Shown: positions 1-6,357 of the stretch, one piece after another | Layout: every line of letters starts with the position of its first letter | Position numbering within the stretch: position 1 is the stretch's first letter | Source: Proteobacteria bacterium UBA3588 | GTDB taxonomy: Bacteria; Pseudomonadota; Gammaproteobacteria; Thiohalomonadales; Thiohalomonadaceae | Length of the DNA: 10,624 nucleotides | NCBI GenBank assembly: GCA_002376325.1 | Contig: DFMR01000002.1 | Coordinates: 1,053-11,676, forward strand | Reading direction: 5' to 3' | Made by a program: the position numbers and the translations under genes | The notes under the pieces: generated by a model | What the model was told of the DNA's origin: nothing | Seen by the model: the letters and a program-made list of their open reading frames with translations, nothing else | Database searches by the model: none

Positions 1-636
1 GTGCAGGAGCGTTATCGGCTGGCGCCGCGCGAGCATGCGGCGCTGGTATTGCCGATGGTGGATGAATTGCTCGCGGCGGCGGGTTTGACGCTGTCGGCGT
101 TGGATGCGGTCGCCTTCGGCCGCGGTCCCGGCAGTTTTACCGGCGTGCGCATCGCCGCCAGCGTCGCCCAGGGACTGGCGTTTGCCGGGGAGTTGCCGGT
201 GATCGGGGTGTCGACCCTGGCGGCGCTGGCGCAGGGCGCCTGGCGCGAGTTCGGCTGGGAGCGGGTGGCCGCGGCGATCGACGCGCGGATGCATGAGGTC
301 TATTGGGGGTGCTGCCGACTCGGCGCCGGCGCGGTGATGGAGACCGTCATCGGGGAGGGTGTATTTGCGCCGGCCGCGACCCCCGCGTTGCCGGAAGCCG
401 GCTATCACGGTGTCGGCAGCGGTTGGGACGCCTATGGCCCCGCCCTCGATGAACGTCATCATGACCGTATCGTCGGGCGCTCCGCCGGTGCTTTACCCCG
501 TGCTCAGGATGTTGCCCGTCTCGCCGTCGCCGCCTTTGCCGCCGGGCAGACGGCAGCACCGGATCTCGCTATCCCGGTCTACCTGCGCGATCAGGTGACT
601 CACCAACACGCCGGACAAGCCTTGCCATGGAATTGA
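1..636 (+). CDS. tsaB: TsaB, tRNA threonylcarbamoyladenosine (t6A) biosynthesis protein, 5' truncated by window edge
   Basis: This is the non-catalytic partner that, with TsaD and TsaE, transfers threonylcarbamoyl to A37 of ANN-decoding tRNAs in the cytoplasm. The visible 211 residues contain the family signature GRGPGSFTGVRI at residues 40-51, preceded by the PREH...LPMVDELL helix (about 9-24) and followed by the ELPVIGVSTL strand (64-73), all in the order seen in E. coli TsaB. The window opens on a GTG codon, but this is an internal valine. By comparison with the E. coli protein, about 22 N-terminal residues, including the ILAIDT strand, lie upstream of base 1. The C-terminal end is intact, with its stop at 634-636. 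The start codon of the next gene lies inside its last codons, so the two are probably translationally coupled. Identification is from the motif and overall sequence. Confidence 0.95.
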   Translation: MQERYRLAPREHAALVLPMVDELLAAAGLTLSALDAVAFGRGPGSFTGVRIAASVAQGLAFAGELPVIGVSTLAALAQGAWREFGWERVAAAIDARMHEVYWGCCRLGAGAVMETVIGEGVFAPAATPALPEAGYHGVGSGWDAYGPALDERHHDRIVGRSAGALPRAQDVARLAVAAFAAGQTAAPDLAIPVYLRDQVTHQHAGQALPWN

Positions 637-1124
637 GAGACAACCCGCGTTTGCTTGACTCCTATCGCACCGTAAAGCTGCTGGGGAGCGCGGTAGGCGT
701 CAGCGTCGTGCTGTATGGGATGGTGGTGGAATTCTGGCTCTGGTCGCAGCCGGCGTTTCGCGGTTATGTGCATCCCTCCGCGTTGCGCTACGTCCGGCCG
801 ATGATTATTACCCTTGCCGTGACGTTGCTGTTGCTCGCAGGGTGGGTGCGCGGGCGGCTGTTGGGAATCGGCAACGCGCTCGATGTCATGGTGACCCAGG
901 CGATGGTGCCGCAACAACGCGCGCTGGCGATGATGCGCGCCGCGGTCATCGGTTTTGCCATGTGCGAAGGGGCCGCGCTGCTGGGACTGTTGCTGTTTCT
1001 CTGTTCAGGCCGCCGCTGGGATTTTTACGGATTGGCGGGGATGACGCTGCTCGCTTTGATACTGCGCTTCCCCAGTTATCGTCAATGGCAGCGCTGGTAC
1101 GGAAGCCGCAGCAATATCAGATAG
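627..1124 (+). CDS. Four-helix integral membrane protein of unknown function
   Basis: I do not recognise a named function. The 165-residue product has four hydrophobic segments at about residues 17-39, 57-74, 104-127 and 133-148, and no signal peptide separate from the first helix. Short basic stretches lie between and after them (RGR 75-77, GRR 128-130, C-terminal RQWQRWYGSRSNIR). The third segment carries a membrane-embedded acidic residue in AMCEGAALLG (Glu114). That helix looks like the 'small-residue plus Glu' helices of ATP synthase subunit c-like proteins, but the resemblance is by eye and does not establish homology. The ATG at 627-629 overlaps the last codons of tsaB by 10 bases, so translation probably depends on ribosomes finishing tsaB. 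The 3' end overlaps the convergent esterase gene by 8 bases. Composition and the coupled start support a real gene; its role in the inner membrane is unknown. Confidence 0.8.
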   Translation: MELRDNPRLLDSYRTVKLLGSAVGVSVVLYGMVVEFWLWSQPAFRGYVHPSALRYVRPMIITLAVTLLLLAGWVRGRLLGIGNALDVMVTQAMVPQQRALAMMRAAVIGFAMCEGAALLGLLLFLCSGRRWDFYGLAGMTLLALILRFPSYRQWQRWYGSRSNIR

Positions 1125-1734
1125 CGCCGCTGGTGCGCAGCAGTTTTGCGATGGCTGCGGCCAACAGTCGGTAACCCGCCTTGTCGGGGTGCACCTCATC
1201 CGATTTCAAGGCGCGGTCCGATTCGATGCGCGGCAGTACCTCGTCTTCCAGCGGCAGCCCGAATTCGTCGGCGATCTGGCGGTAGAATCCCGCATCCCTC
1301 ACCCGAAACAGCGTCGGACTCGGTACGCCGATCAGCAGCACGGCAATGTGTCGGCTGCGCGCCAGTTGGATCATGGCCTTCAGATTGGCGATGGTCTGCC
1401 GCCGGTCGAGTTTGCGCAGAAGATCGTTGCCGCCGTGACAGAGGATCAGTAGATCCGGGTGATATTCGTCGAGTACCTCGGGCAGTCGCCGCAGGCCTTC
1501 CGCGGTCACCTCGCCGGGAACGCCGGCGTTGACGACGGTACGGCCGATCATGCGTTGCAGCTGTGCCGGGTAGCTCTGGTCGGGGCGTGCGCCGGTGCCG
1601 TAGGTGAGGCTGTCGCCGAAGGCGACGATGAGGGCATCGTGCGATAGCGGCGGCAACACCGGTGCATGTGTGCCGCAGCCGGCGACCGCGACGGCGAGCA
1701 GGACGCAACAGAGGCGCGCGAACGGGCGCGACAT
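1117..1734 (-). CDS. GDSL/SGNH-family esterase (TesA-like arylesterase), predicted lipoprotein
   Basis: A serine hydrolase of the SGNH fold, likely an esterase or lysophospholipase of the TesA type. All four blocks are visible in the 205-residue form. Block I is FGDSLTYG with nucleophile Ser42, block II is NAGVPGE with Gly71, block III is GGND with Asn103, and block V is DEVHPDKAGY with Asp179 and His182. The N-terminus, MSRPFARL followed by a hydrophobic run ending VAGC, is a lipoprotein signal with lipobox Cys20. The +2 residue is Gly rather than Asp, so outer-membrane sorting is more likely than inner-membrane retention. I chose the ATG at 1734 because it gives a normal-length signal. An upstream in-frame ATG at 1776 would add 14 residues, and neither start has a good Shine-Dalgarno sequence. 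The gene lies 170 bases downstream of dapE on the same strand, so it may or may not be cotranscribed. The natural substrate cannot be read from sequence. Confidence 0.88.
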   Translation of the reverse strand: MSRPFARLCCVLLAVAVAGCGTHAPVLPPLSHDALIVAFGDSLTYGTGARPDQSYPAQLQRMIGRTVVNAGVPGEVTAEGLRRLPEVLDEYHPDLLILCHGGNDLLRKLDRRQTIANLKAMIQLARSRHIAVLLIGVPSPTLFRVRDAGFYRQIADEFGLPLEDEVLPRIESDRALKSDEVHPDKAGYRLLAAAIAKLLRTSGAI

Positions 1735-1904
1735 GGACAGCGTGTTACCAGCAGTATCGAAAATCTGAAGTCTCATCGATTGACCGCGGGATACGGGAAG
1801 TCACAATGGCGCACAGGTTGCTCCGCATGGATTCCCGCCATCTGTCACGTGGTTGAATTTCCTGTTTTGACTGTTGCGATGGTTTGCCGTGTCGAGACGC
1901 TTTG

Positions 1905-3035
1905 TCAGGCCAACAGCAGCTTTTCCAAGATGCGCTGGTACATGGCGCTCAGATCGTCCAACTCCCGTAGCGCTACGCGTTCGTCGACCTGATGAATGGT
2001 GGCATTGAGAGGACCGAACTCCAGCACCTGTGCGCCGGTCGGTGCGATGAAGCGGCCGTCGGAGGTGCCTCCGGCGGTGTTGACGTCGGTCGTGATGTCC
2101 GCGCATTCGCGAATGGCGCTGCGTGCCGCATCCAGCAGTTCGCCGGCGGCGGTGAGAAACGGGTTGCCCGACAGCGACCAGACAATGTCGTAGTTCAGTG
2201 GGTGGCGGCCGAGAATGGCCTCGACGCGTTGGCGCAGTTGCTGTTCGGTGACCTCGGTGGAAAAACGGAAATTGAACATCACCTCCAACTCGCCGGGGAT
2301 CACGTTGGTGGCGCCGGTGCCCCCGTTGATGTTGGATATCTGAAACGTCGTCGGCGGAAAGAAGGCGTTGCCCTCGTCCCAACGCTCGGCGCACAGCGCG
2401 GCCATGGCCGGCGCGAACAGGTGGATCGGATTGGCGGCGAGGTGAGGATAGGCGATGTGCCCCTGCTTGCCCCTGACGGTGAGCGTGCCGTTGAGCGAAC
2501 CGCGCCGCCCGTTCTTCACCACGTCGCCGACGGCCGCGGTGGCGGTCGGTTCGCCCACCAGGCACCAGGTGATTTTCTCGCCGCGCCGTTCCAGCGTTTC
2601 GATGACCTTGACGGTCCCGTCCACCGCCGGTCCCTCCTCGTCGCTGGTGAGCAGGAAGGCGATGGAGCCACGATGCGCGGGATGGGCGCCGATGAAACGC
2701 TCGCAGGCGGTGACCATGGCAGCGATGGAGCCCTTCATGTCGGCTGCGCCGCGGCCGTGCAGCACGCCGTCGCGCACGGTGGGCAGGAACGGGGGAAAGG
2801 TCCAGCGCTGTTCGGGGCCGCTCGGCACCACGTCGGTATGGCCGGCGAAACAGAACAGCGGTTCGCCGCTGCCGCGGCGTGCCCACAGATTGTCGACTGC
2901 GCCAAAACGCAACGCTTCGATGGTAAAGCCGAGCGGGCGCAGCCGTTCGGCGAGCAATGGCTGGCAACCGGCGTCGTCAGGGGTGACCGAGCGGCATGCG
3001 ATCAATGCCTGGGCGAGTTCGACAGTGGCTGACAT
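1905..3035 (-). CDS. dapE: Succinyl-diaminopimelate desuccinylase
   Basis: Cytoplasmic di-zinc peptidase-family (M20) enzyme that hydrolyses N-succinyl-LL-2,6-diaminopimelate to LL-diaminopimelate and succinate, in the succinylase branch of lysine and peptidoglycan-precursor synthesis. The 376-residue length is typical. The metal and catalytic residues are all present: His66 and Asp68 in FAGHTDVVPSG, Asp99 in GRGAADMKGS, Glu133-Glu134 in SDEEGP, Glu162 in GEPT, and His348 in ATIHQVDER. Each sits one position before its counterpart in H. influenzae DapE (His67, Asp69, Asp100, Glu134/135, Glu163, His349). The dimerisation/lid domain lies at about 180-290. Substrate-binding segments include NINGGTGATNVIPGE (235-249) and GGTSDGRFI (322-330). 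It is the last gene of the five-gene dap run, 32 bases after the coiled-coil gene. The Shine-Dalgarno sequence before its ATG is weak, so translation may depend partly on the upstream gene. Confidence 0.97.
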   Translation of the reverse strand: MSATVELAQALIACRSVTPDDAGCQPLLAERLRPLGFTIEALRFGAVDNLWARRGSGEPLFCFAGHTDVVPSGPEQRWTFPPFLPTVRDGVLHGRGAADMKGSIAAMVTACERFIGAHPAHRGSIAFLLTSDEEGPAVDGTVKVIETLERRGEKITWCLVGEPTATAAVGDVVKNGRRGSLNGTLTVRGKQGHIAYPHLAANPIHLFAPAMAALCAERWDEGNAFFPPTTFQISNINGGTGATNVIPGELEVMFNFRFSTEVTEQQLRQRVEAILGRHPLNYDIVWSLSGNPFLTAAGELLDAARSAIRECADITTDVNTAGGTSDGRFIAPTGAQVLEFGPLNATIHQVDERVALRELDDLSAMYQRILEKLLLA

Positions 3036-3067
3036 AGGTATATCCGGTTGCGTTTGGCGCGGCGCTA

Positions 3068-3694
3068 TCAGGCTTTTCTGCCCAGGGCGTAGTTACCGCC
3101 GCCCTTGTTGGTCAGTCGGCCGTCCTTCACCAACTGTTCCAGCAGCTTGTGCAGGTTGTTCACGGTAACGCTGCGCGAGCGCAGCTGCTCTTTCAACAGG
3201 CTTTCGCTGATATAGGTTCGACCGAGCATCAGTTCGCGCACGTGGATGAACAACTCGTCCGGCGAATTGAGCAACTCAGCGGAATGCGCGGGCGACGATT
3301 TCACCGCAGCAGGTACCGGCGTCGGCGCCGGCAGGGGCGTCGGCGCGGGCGGGGGCGCACTCGGTTCTGACGTCTTGCTTTCGACAACCGCCGCGGTCCT
3401 TTCGGTCTTTTCGGTCTTCTCGGCCAGTTCGCGCAGTTCACGATCGATGGGCGTGAGCGATACTTCGTACTCCTCGAGCTGTTTGCTGCGCTTTTTCTGC
3501 AGATCGGCGAGTGCCTGGTCGGTGGCGGCCAGCGCTTCGTTGTGCTTGCTCACGATGAGCGCACGCATCTTTTTCAGTTCGGCGGCGCGCTCCACCGCCG
3601 CGCTACGTTGCGCCTGTTCCTGCTCTTGCTGTTTGCGCTGGCGTGCCAGCTCGAACAGCTCTTCCGAGGAAAGGTTATTGAGATCAATGGCCAT
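3068..3694 (-). CDS. Unrecognised protein: N-terminal coiled coil, Pro-rich linker, C-terminal winged-helix-like domain
   Basis: I cannot assign a family. Three regions are visible in the 208-residue product. Residues 1-100 are highly charged and helical, rich in Lys, Glu, Gln and Ala, with a probable coiled coil at about 12-75. The opening MAIDLNNLSSEELFELARQ resembles by eye the start of H-NS-like oligomerisation domains. Residues 101-137 are a low-complexity Pro/Ala/Thr linker containing two PAPTP copies. Residues 144-205 look like a winged helix: a first helix (SPDELFIHVRELML), a second (SESLLKEQL), a third (VTVNNLHKLLEQLVKDGRL), then a wing ending GGGNYALG. The start at 3694 is preferred over an ATG at 3733 because AAGGAT lies six bases upstream. 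The gene sits between the yffB-like gene and dapE in the dap operon. A nucleoid-associated or regulatory DNA-binding role is inference; it could also be a structural or adaptor protein. Confidence 0.78.
   Translation of the reverse strand: MAIDLNNLSSEELFELARQRKQQEQEQAQRSAAVERAAELKKMRALIVSKHNEALAATDQALADLQKKRSKQLEEYEVSLTPIDRELRELAEKTEKTERTAAVVESKTSEPSAPPPAPTPLPAPTPVPAAVKSSPAHSAELLNSPDELFIHVRELMLGRTYISESLLKEQLRSRSVTVNNLHKLLEQLVKDGRLTNKGGGNYALGRKA
3314..3349 (-). repeat. Two imperfect tandem 18-base units encoding PAPTPL-PAPTPV
   Basis: Within the linker of the coiled-coil/winged-helix gene, two adjacent 18-base units encode residues 116-121 and 122-127. On the plus strand the shared core ggcgtcggcgc appears at 3318-3328 and again at 3336-3346. 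The unit is a multiple of three, so copy-number change would alter linker length without breaking the frame. Confidence 0.7.
3401..3418 (-). repeat. Perfect tandem 9-base duplication encoding KTE-KTE
   Basis: On the plus strand ttcggtctt occurs twice with no gap, encoding residues 93-98 (KTEKTE) at the end of the charged helical region. Degenerate copies flank it on both sides (EK before, RT after). This is an in-frame, slippage-prone microrepeat in the same gene as the PAPTP repeat. Confidence 0.75.
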
Positions 3695-3700
3695 ATCGCT

Positions 3701-3706
3701 ATCCTT
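3701..3706 (-). promoter_or_regulatory. Ribosome binding site AAGGAT fixing the start of the coiled-coil gene
   Basis: Reading the minus strand, AAGGAT is followed by six bases and the ATG at 3694-3692. The longer alternative start at 3733 lies upstream of this site, inside the 3' end of the preceding gene, so the 208-residue form is favoured. Confidence 0.65.
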
Positions 3707-3720
3707 GGTCTGCCACCGCA

Positions 3721-4065
3721 CTAGGTGTTGCACAGTTTCGCGTAATCGGACTCGGAAAAACCAACATGTATCGTCTTGCCGTGTACCAGAACCGGGCGCT
3801 TGATGAGCGTCGGTTCCGTGAGCATCAAGGCGAGGGCCTTGGCGTAGTCCATGTCGCTGCGCTGTTCATCCGTGAGCCGGCGCCAGGTGGTGCCGCGGCG
3901 GTTGAGCAGGCTCTCCCAGCCGACGATGGCGGCCCAGCGTTCCAACTCCGCCGCGTCGAGCCCGTCGCCGCGCAGATCATGGAACCCGTAGGGCACGGCG
4001 TGCGCATTTAGCCACTGCCGCGCCCGCCGTACTGTGTCGCAGTTCTTAATGCCGTAAAGCGTCAT
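3721..4065 (-). CDS. yffB: ArsC/Spx-family thioredoxin-fold protein, YffB type
   Basis: A small cytoplasmic thioredoxin-fold protein of the ArsC/Spx group. It closely matches E. coli YffB along its length: TLYGIKNCDTV (residues 2-12) with the single candidate active-site Cys9, then ALLNRRGTTWR-like and IKRPVL segments. In this copy these are SLLNRRGTTWRRL at about 52-64 and the conserved Arg90-Pro91. There is no second cysteine in the N-terminal motif, so it is not a CXXC thioredoxin. YffB has been proposed, from structure, to be a glutathione-dependent thiol reductase, but its true substrate is unsettled; arsenate reduction should not be assumed. Two adjacent ATGs exist at 4068 and 4065. AGGG at 4071-4074 is five bases before the second and only two before the first, so I chose 4065. 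A yffB gene just upstream of dapE is also found in E. coli; here one extra gene separates them. Confidence 0.9.
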   Translation of the reverse strand: MTLYGIKNCDTVRRARQWLNAHAVPYGFHDLRGDGLDAAELERWAAIVGWESLLNRRGTTWRRLTDEQRSDMDYAKALALMLTEPTLIKRPVLVHGKTIHVGFSESDYAKLCNT

Positions 4066-4100
4066 CATATCCCTGTGAGCGCGTCGCCGCTCGCCCGTGC

Positions 4101-4925
4101 TCAGATGTCGCGCAGCAATTCGTTGATGCCCACCTTGCTGCGGGTCTTTTCGTCCACCTTCTTGACGATGACCGCGCAGTAGAGGCTGTACTTGCCGTCC
4201 TTGGAGGGCAGGTTGCCGGAGACCACCACCGAACCGGCAGGTACGCGGCCGTACATCACCTCGCCGGTCTCGCGGTCGTAGATCTTGGTGGACTGGCCGA
4301 TGTAGACGCCCATGGAGATGACCGCGCCTTCTTCGACGATAACCCCCTCGACCACCTCGGAGCGGGCGCCGATGAAGCAGTTGTCCTCGATGATGGTCGG
4401 GCCGGCCTGCAGCGGCTCCAGCACGCCGCCGATGCCGACGCCGCCGGAGAGGTGGACGTTCTTGCCGATCTGGGCACAGGAGCCGACGGTGGCCCAGGTA
4501 TCGACCATGGTGCCGGAGTCGACGTAGGCGCCGATGTTGACGTAGGAGGGCATCAGCACCGCGCCGGGGGCGATGTAGGAGCCGCGGCGGGCGGTGGCCG
4601 GCGGCACCACGCGCACGCCGCCCTCGCGGAAGTCGCGCGAATTGTAGTCGGCGTATTTGGAGGGCACCTTGTCGTAGTAGTTGGTGAAACCGCCCTTCAT
4701 GAACTCGTTGTCGTTGATGCGGAAGGAGAGCAGCACGGCCTTCTTCAGCCACTGGTTGACGGTCCAGTTGCCGACGCCGTGACGCTCGGCGACGCGCGCC
4801 TTGCCGCTGTCGAGCAGATGGATCACCTCGGCCACCGCCTCTTTGACGTGGGTCTCCACGTTGCGCGGGGTGATCTCGGCGCGGCGCTCGAAGGCCTCTT
4901 CGATGACGTTCTTGATGTCGTTCAT
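4101..4925 (-). CDS. dapD: 2,3,4,5-tetrahydropyridine-2,6-dicarboxylate N-succinyltransferase
   Basis: Cytoplasmic homotrimeric acyltransferase that uses succinyl-CoA to succinylate tetrahydrodipicolinate, the committed step of the succinylase branch to diaminopimelate and lysine. The 274-residue length is typical of the proteobacterial enzyme. An N-terminal helical domain (about 1-95, including GNWTVNQWLKKAVLLSFR at 52-69) precedes a left-handed beta-helix built of hexapeptide repeats from about 105 to 235, such as YIAPGAVLMPSYVNIGAYVDSGTMVD and IGGVLEPLQ. Asp142 and Glu190 probably correspond to the catalytic Asp141 and Glu189 described for mycobacterial DapD; this is alignment by eye. The GGAG at 4932-4935 is six bases from the ATG. 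It follows dapC by 57 bases and precedes the yffB-like gene by about 35 bases, all on one strand, so a shared transcript is likely. Confidence 0.97.
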   Translation of the reverse strand: MNDIKNVIEEAFERRAEITPRNVETHVKEAVAEVIHLLDSGKARVAERHGVGNWTVNQWLKKAVLLSFRINDNEFMKGGFTNYYDKVPSKYADYNSRDFREGGVRVVPPATARRGSYIAPGAVLMPSYVNIGAYVDSGTMVDTWATVGSCAQIGKNVHLSGGVGIGGVLEPLQAGPTIIEDNCFIGARSEVVEGVIVEEGAVISMGVYIGQSTKIYDRETGEVMYGRVPAGSVVVSGNLPSKDGKYSLYCAVIVKKVDEKTRSKVGINELLRDI

Positions 4926-4982
4926 GGTTAGCTCCGTTGTACGTATTTTGATTTCGAATTCGGTGTCGCCGCGGCGCGGGCC

Positions 4983-6185
4983 CTATTGCTGCAATCCACG
5001 CACGAAGGCGGCGATGCGCTGTGCCGCTTCCACGCACTCTTCCAGTTCCGCCACCAGGGCGATGCGCACCCGGTTGGCGCCCGGGTTGCTGCCGTGCGCC
5101 GCGCGCGACAGGTAGCTGCCGGGCAGCACGGTCACGTGCTGTTGCGCGAACAGCTCGCGGGTGAAGGTCTCGTCGTCGACGGGCGTCTCGACCCAGAGAT
5201 AAAACCCGGCGTCAGGTTTCTCCACCTTGAGCACCGGGCGCAGGATCTCCAGCACCGCGTCGAATTTGCGCCGATAGTCGTCGCGATTCTGCACCACGTG
5301 GGCCTCGTCCTGCCAGGCGACGAGGCTGGCGGCCTGGGTCGGCGGCGGCAGGGCGCAGCCTTGATAGGTGCGGTAGAGCAGGAATTTATTCAACACCCCG
5401 GCGTCGCCGGCGACGAAGCCCGAGCGCAGTCCCGGCAGATTGGAGCGCTTGGAGAGGCTGTGGAACACCACGCAGCGGCGGAAGTCGTCGCGGCCCAGCG
5501 CGGCACAGGCCTGGAGCAGGCCGGGCGGCGGATTCCGCTCATCGAAGTAGAGCTCCGAGTAGCACTCGTCGGAGGCGACGATGAAATCGTGGCGGTCGGC
5601 CAGTGCGATCAACCGTTGCAGGTAGTCGAGCGGGGCCACCGCGCCGGTCGGATTGCCGGGCGAGCAGAGGTAGATGAGCTGGCAGCGCTGCCACACCTCG
5701 GCCGGTACCGCCTCCAGGTCGGGCAGGAAGCCGGTGGCGGGCGTGGTGTTGAGGAACCAGGGCTCGGCCCCGGCCAGCAGCGCGGCGCCTTCGTAGATCT
5801 GGTAGAACGGGTTGGGCATCAGCACCCGCGGGGCGCGGCTGCGCTCGACCACCGCCTGGGCGAAGGCGAACAGCGCCTCGCGGGTACCGGCTACCGGCAG
5901 CACGTGGCGCTCCGGGTCGACGCTGCCGGCGGCGAGACGAAAGCGTGCGGTCAGCCACTGGGCGATGGCGCGGCGCAGCTCGGGGCGCCCCTTGGTGGTC
6001 GGGTAGTTGGCCAGTCCCTTCAGCTGCGCCACCAGTTCCTCCATGATGAAGGCCGCCGGCTGGTGTTTCGGCTCGCCGATGGAGAGGACGATGGGACGCA
6101 ACGCCAGCGGCGGCGTGACGCCGGCCTTGAGCCGGTTGAGCTTTTCGAACGGATAGGGCTGGAGCTTGTCGAGGTCCGGATTCAT
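4983..6185 (-). CDS. dapC: Succinyldiaminopimelate transaminase (class I/II aminotransferase)
   Basis: PLP-dependent fold-type I aminotransferase that converts N-succinyl-2-amino-6-ketopimelate to N-succinyl-LL-diaminopimelate using glutamate, the step between DapD and DapE. In the 400-residue form the PLP lysine is Lys246 in SLSKRSNLPGLRSG. Asn178 lies in SPGNPTG, Asp206 and Tyr209 in ASDECYSELYF, and the substrate-carboxylate arginine is Arg374 in NRVRIAL. The N-terminal MNPDLDKLQPYPFEKL is characteristic of gammaproteobacterial DapC. I chose the start at 6185. An in-frame ATG two codons earlier (6191) is also possible, and the frame stays open to an ATG at 6293. That extension does not look like the family and would place a start upstream of the TATAAT element at 6252-6257. 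No strong Shine-Dalgarno sequence is visible. It is first in the dap run, with dapD next, which supports DapC over other aminotransferase roles. Confidence 0.93.
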   Translation of the reverse strand: MNPDLDKLQPYPFEKLNRLKAGVTPPLALRPIVLSIGEPKHQPAAFIMEELVAQLKGLANYPTTKGRPELRRAIAQWLTARFRLAAGSVDPERHVLPVAGTREALFAFAQAVVERSRAPRVLMPNPFYQIYEGAALLAGAEPWFLNTTPATGFLPDLEAVPAEVWQRCQLIYLCSPGNPTGAVAPLDYLQRLIALADRHDFIVASDECYSELYFDERNPPPGLLQACAALGRDDFRRCVVFHSLSKRSNLPGLRSGFVAGDAGVLNKFLLYRTYQGCALPPPTQAASLVAWQDEAHVVQNRDDYRRKFDAVLEILRPVLKVEKPDAGFYLWVETPVDDETFTRELFAQQHVTVLPGSYLSRAAHGSNPGANRVRIALVAELEECVEAAQRIAAFVRGLQQ

Positions 6186-6251
6186 CGCCATCGGGTACGG
6201 TTCGGCCTGTGGGGGCTGGATGGGTTGTTTTATGGTCAAAATCAGCTGGTT

Positions 6252-6282
6252 ATTATAATGGGAGGCGGGGGCAAGCGTCCAA
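6252..6282 (-). promoter_or_regulatory. Candidate sigma-70 promoter for the dapC-dapD-yffB-dapE run
   Basis: On the minus strand a perfect TATAAT occupies 6257-6252, with TTGGAC at 6282-6277 as the best -35 match. The spacer is 19 bases, longer than the ideal 17. The predicted transcript would begin near 6245, giving a leader of about 60 bases before the dapC start at 6185. That is too short for a lysine riboswitch, and none is seen. Confidence 0.42.
6254..6259 (+). promoter_or_regulatory. Possible -10 element of the VOC gene, overlapping the dapC -10
   Basis: Because attataat is palindromic, a second perfect TATAAT reads on the plus strand at 6254-6259, about 100 bases before the VOC start. 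No good -35 hexamer lies 16-18 bases upstream; the region there is A/T-rich but unlike TTGACA. The evidence for plus-strand activity is therefore weak. Confidence 0.25.
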
Positions 6283-6357
6283 CCGGAATGCACAACAATT
6301 CCCCTGAATCACGCGCTGCTCGGCGCTGGCGTTCCGCCGGACGGCCACGGAGGCATC

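Noticed and set aside
1..3. GTG at the first base taken as the tsaB start codon
   Set aside because: Comparison with E. coli TsaB shows it is an internal valine; the N-terminal ILAIDT strand is missing and must lie outside the window.
1129..1147. Possible terminator after the tsaB operon: GCTG/CAGC stem followed by TTTT
   Set aside because: The stem is only four base pairs with a five-base loop and four T residues; too weak to call, and it lies inside the esterase coding sequence.
1992..3032. A 346-codon plus-strand open frame opposite dapE
   Set aside because: DapE has every catalytic residue on the other strand; this frame has no motifs and is a shadow.
3721..4065. Calling the yffB-like gene an arsenate reductase
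   Set aside because: It has the ArsC fold and one conserved cysteine, but it matches YffB far better than characterised ArsC, and no ars genes are nearby.
3766..5037. A continuous minus-strand frame extending the yffB-like gene upstream to 5037
   Set aside because: The upstream part is an Arg-rich out-of-frame reading of dapD. The real yffB-like protein starts at 4065/4068 with a nearby Shine-Dalgarno sequence, so this is not a fusion.
6186..6245. Lysine riboswitch in front of the dap operon
   Set aside because: The predicted leader is about 60 bases, far shorter than an L-box, and none of its conserved structure is visible.
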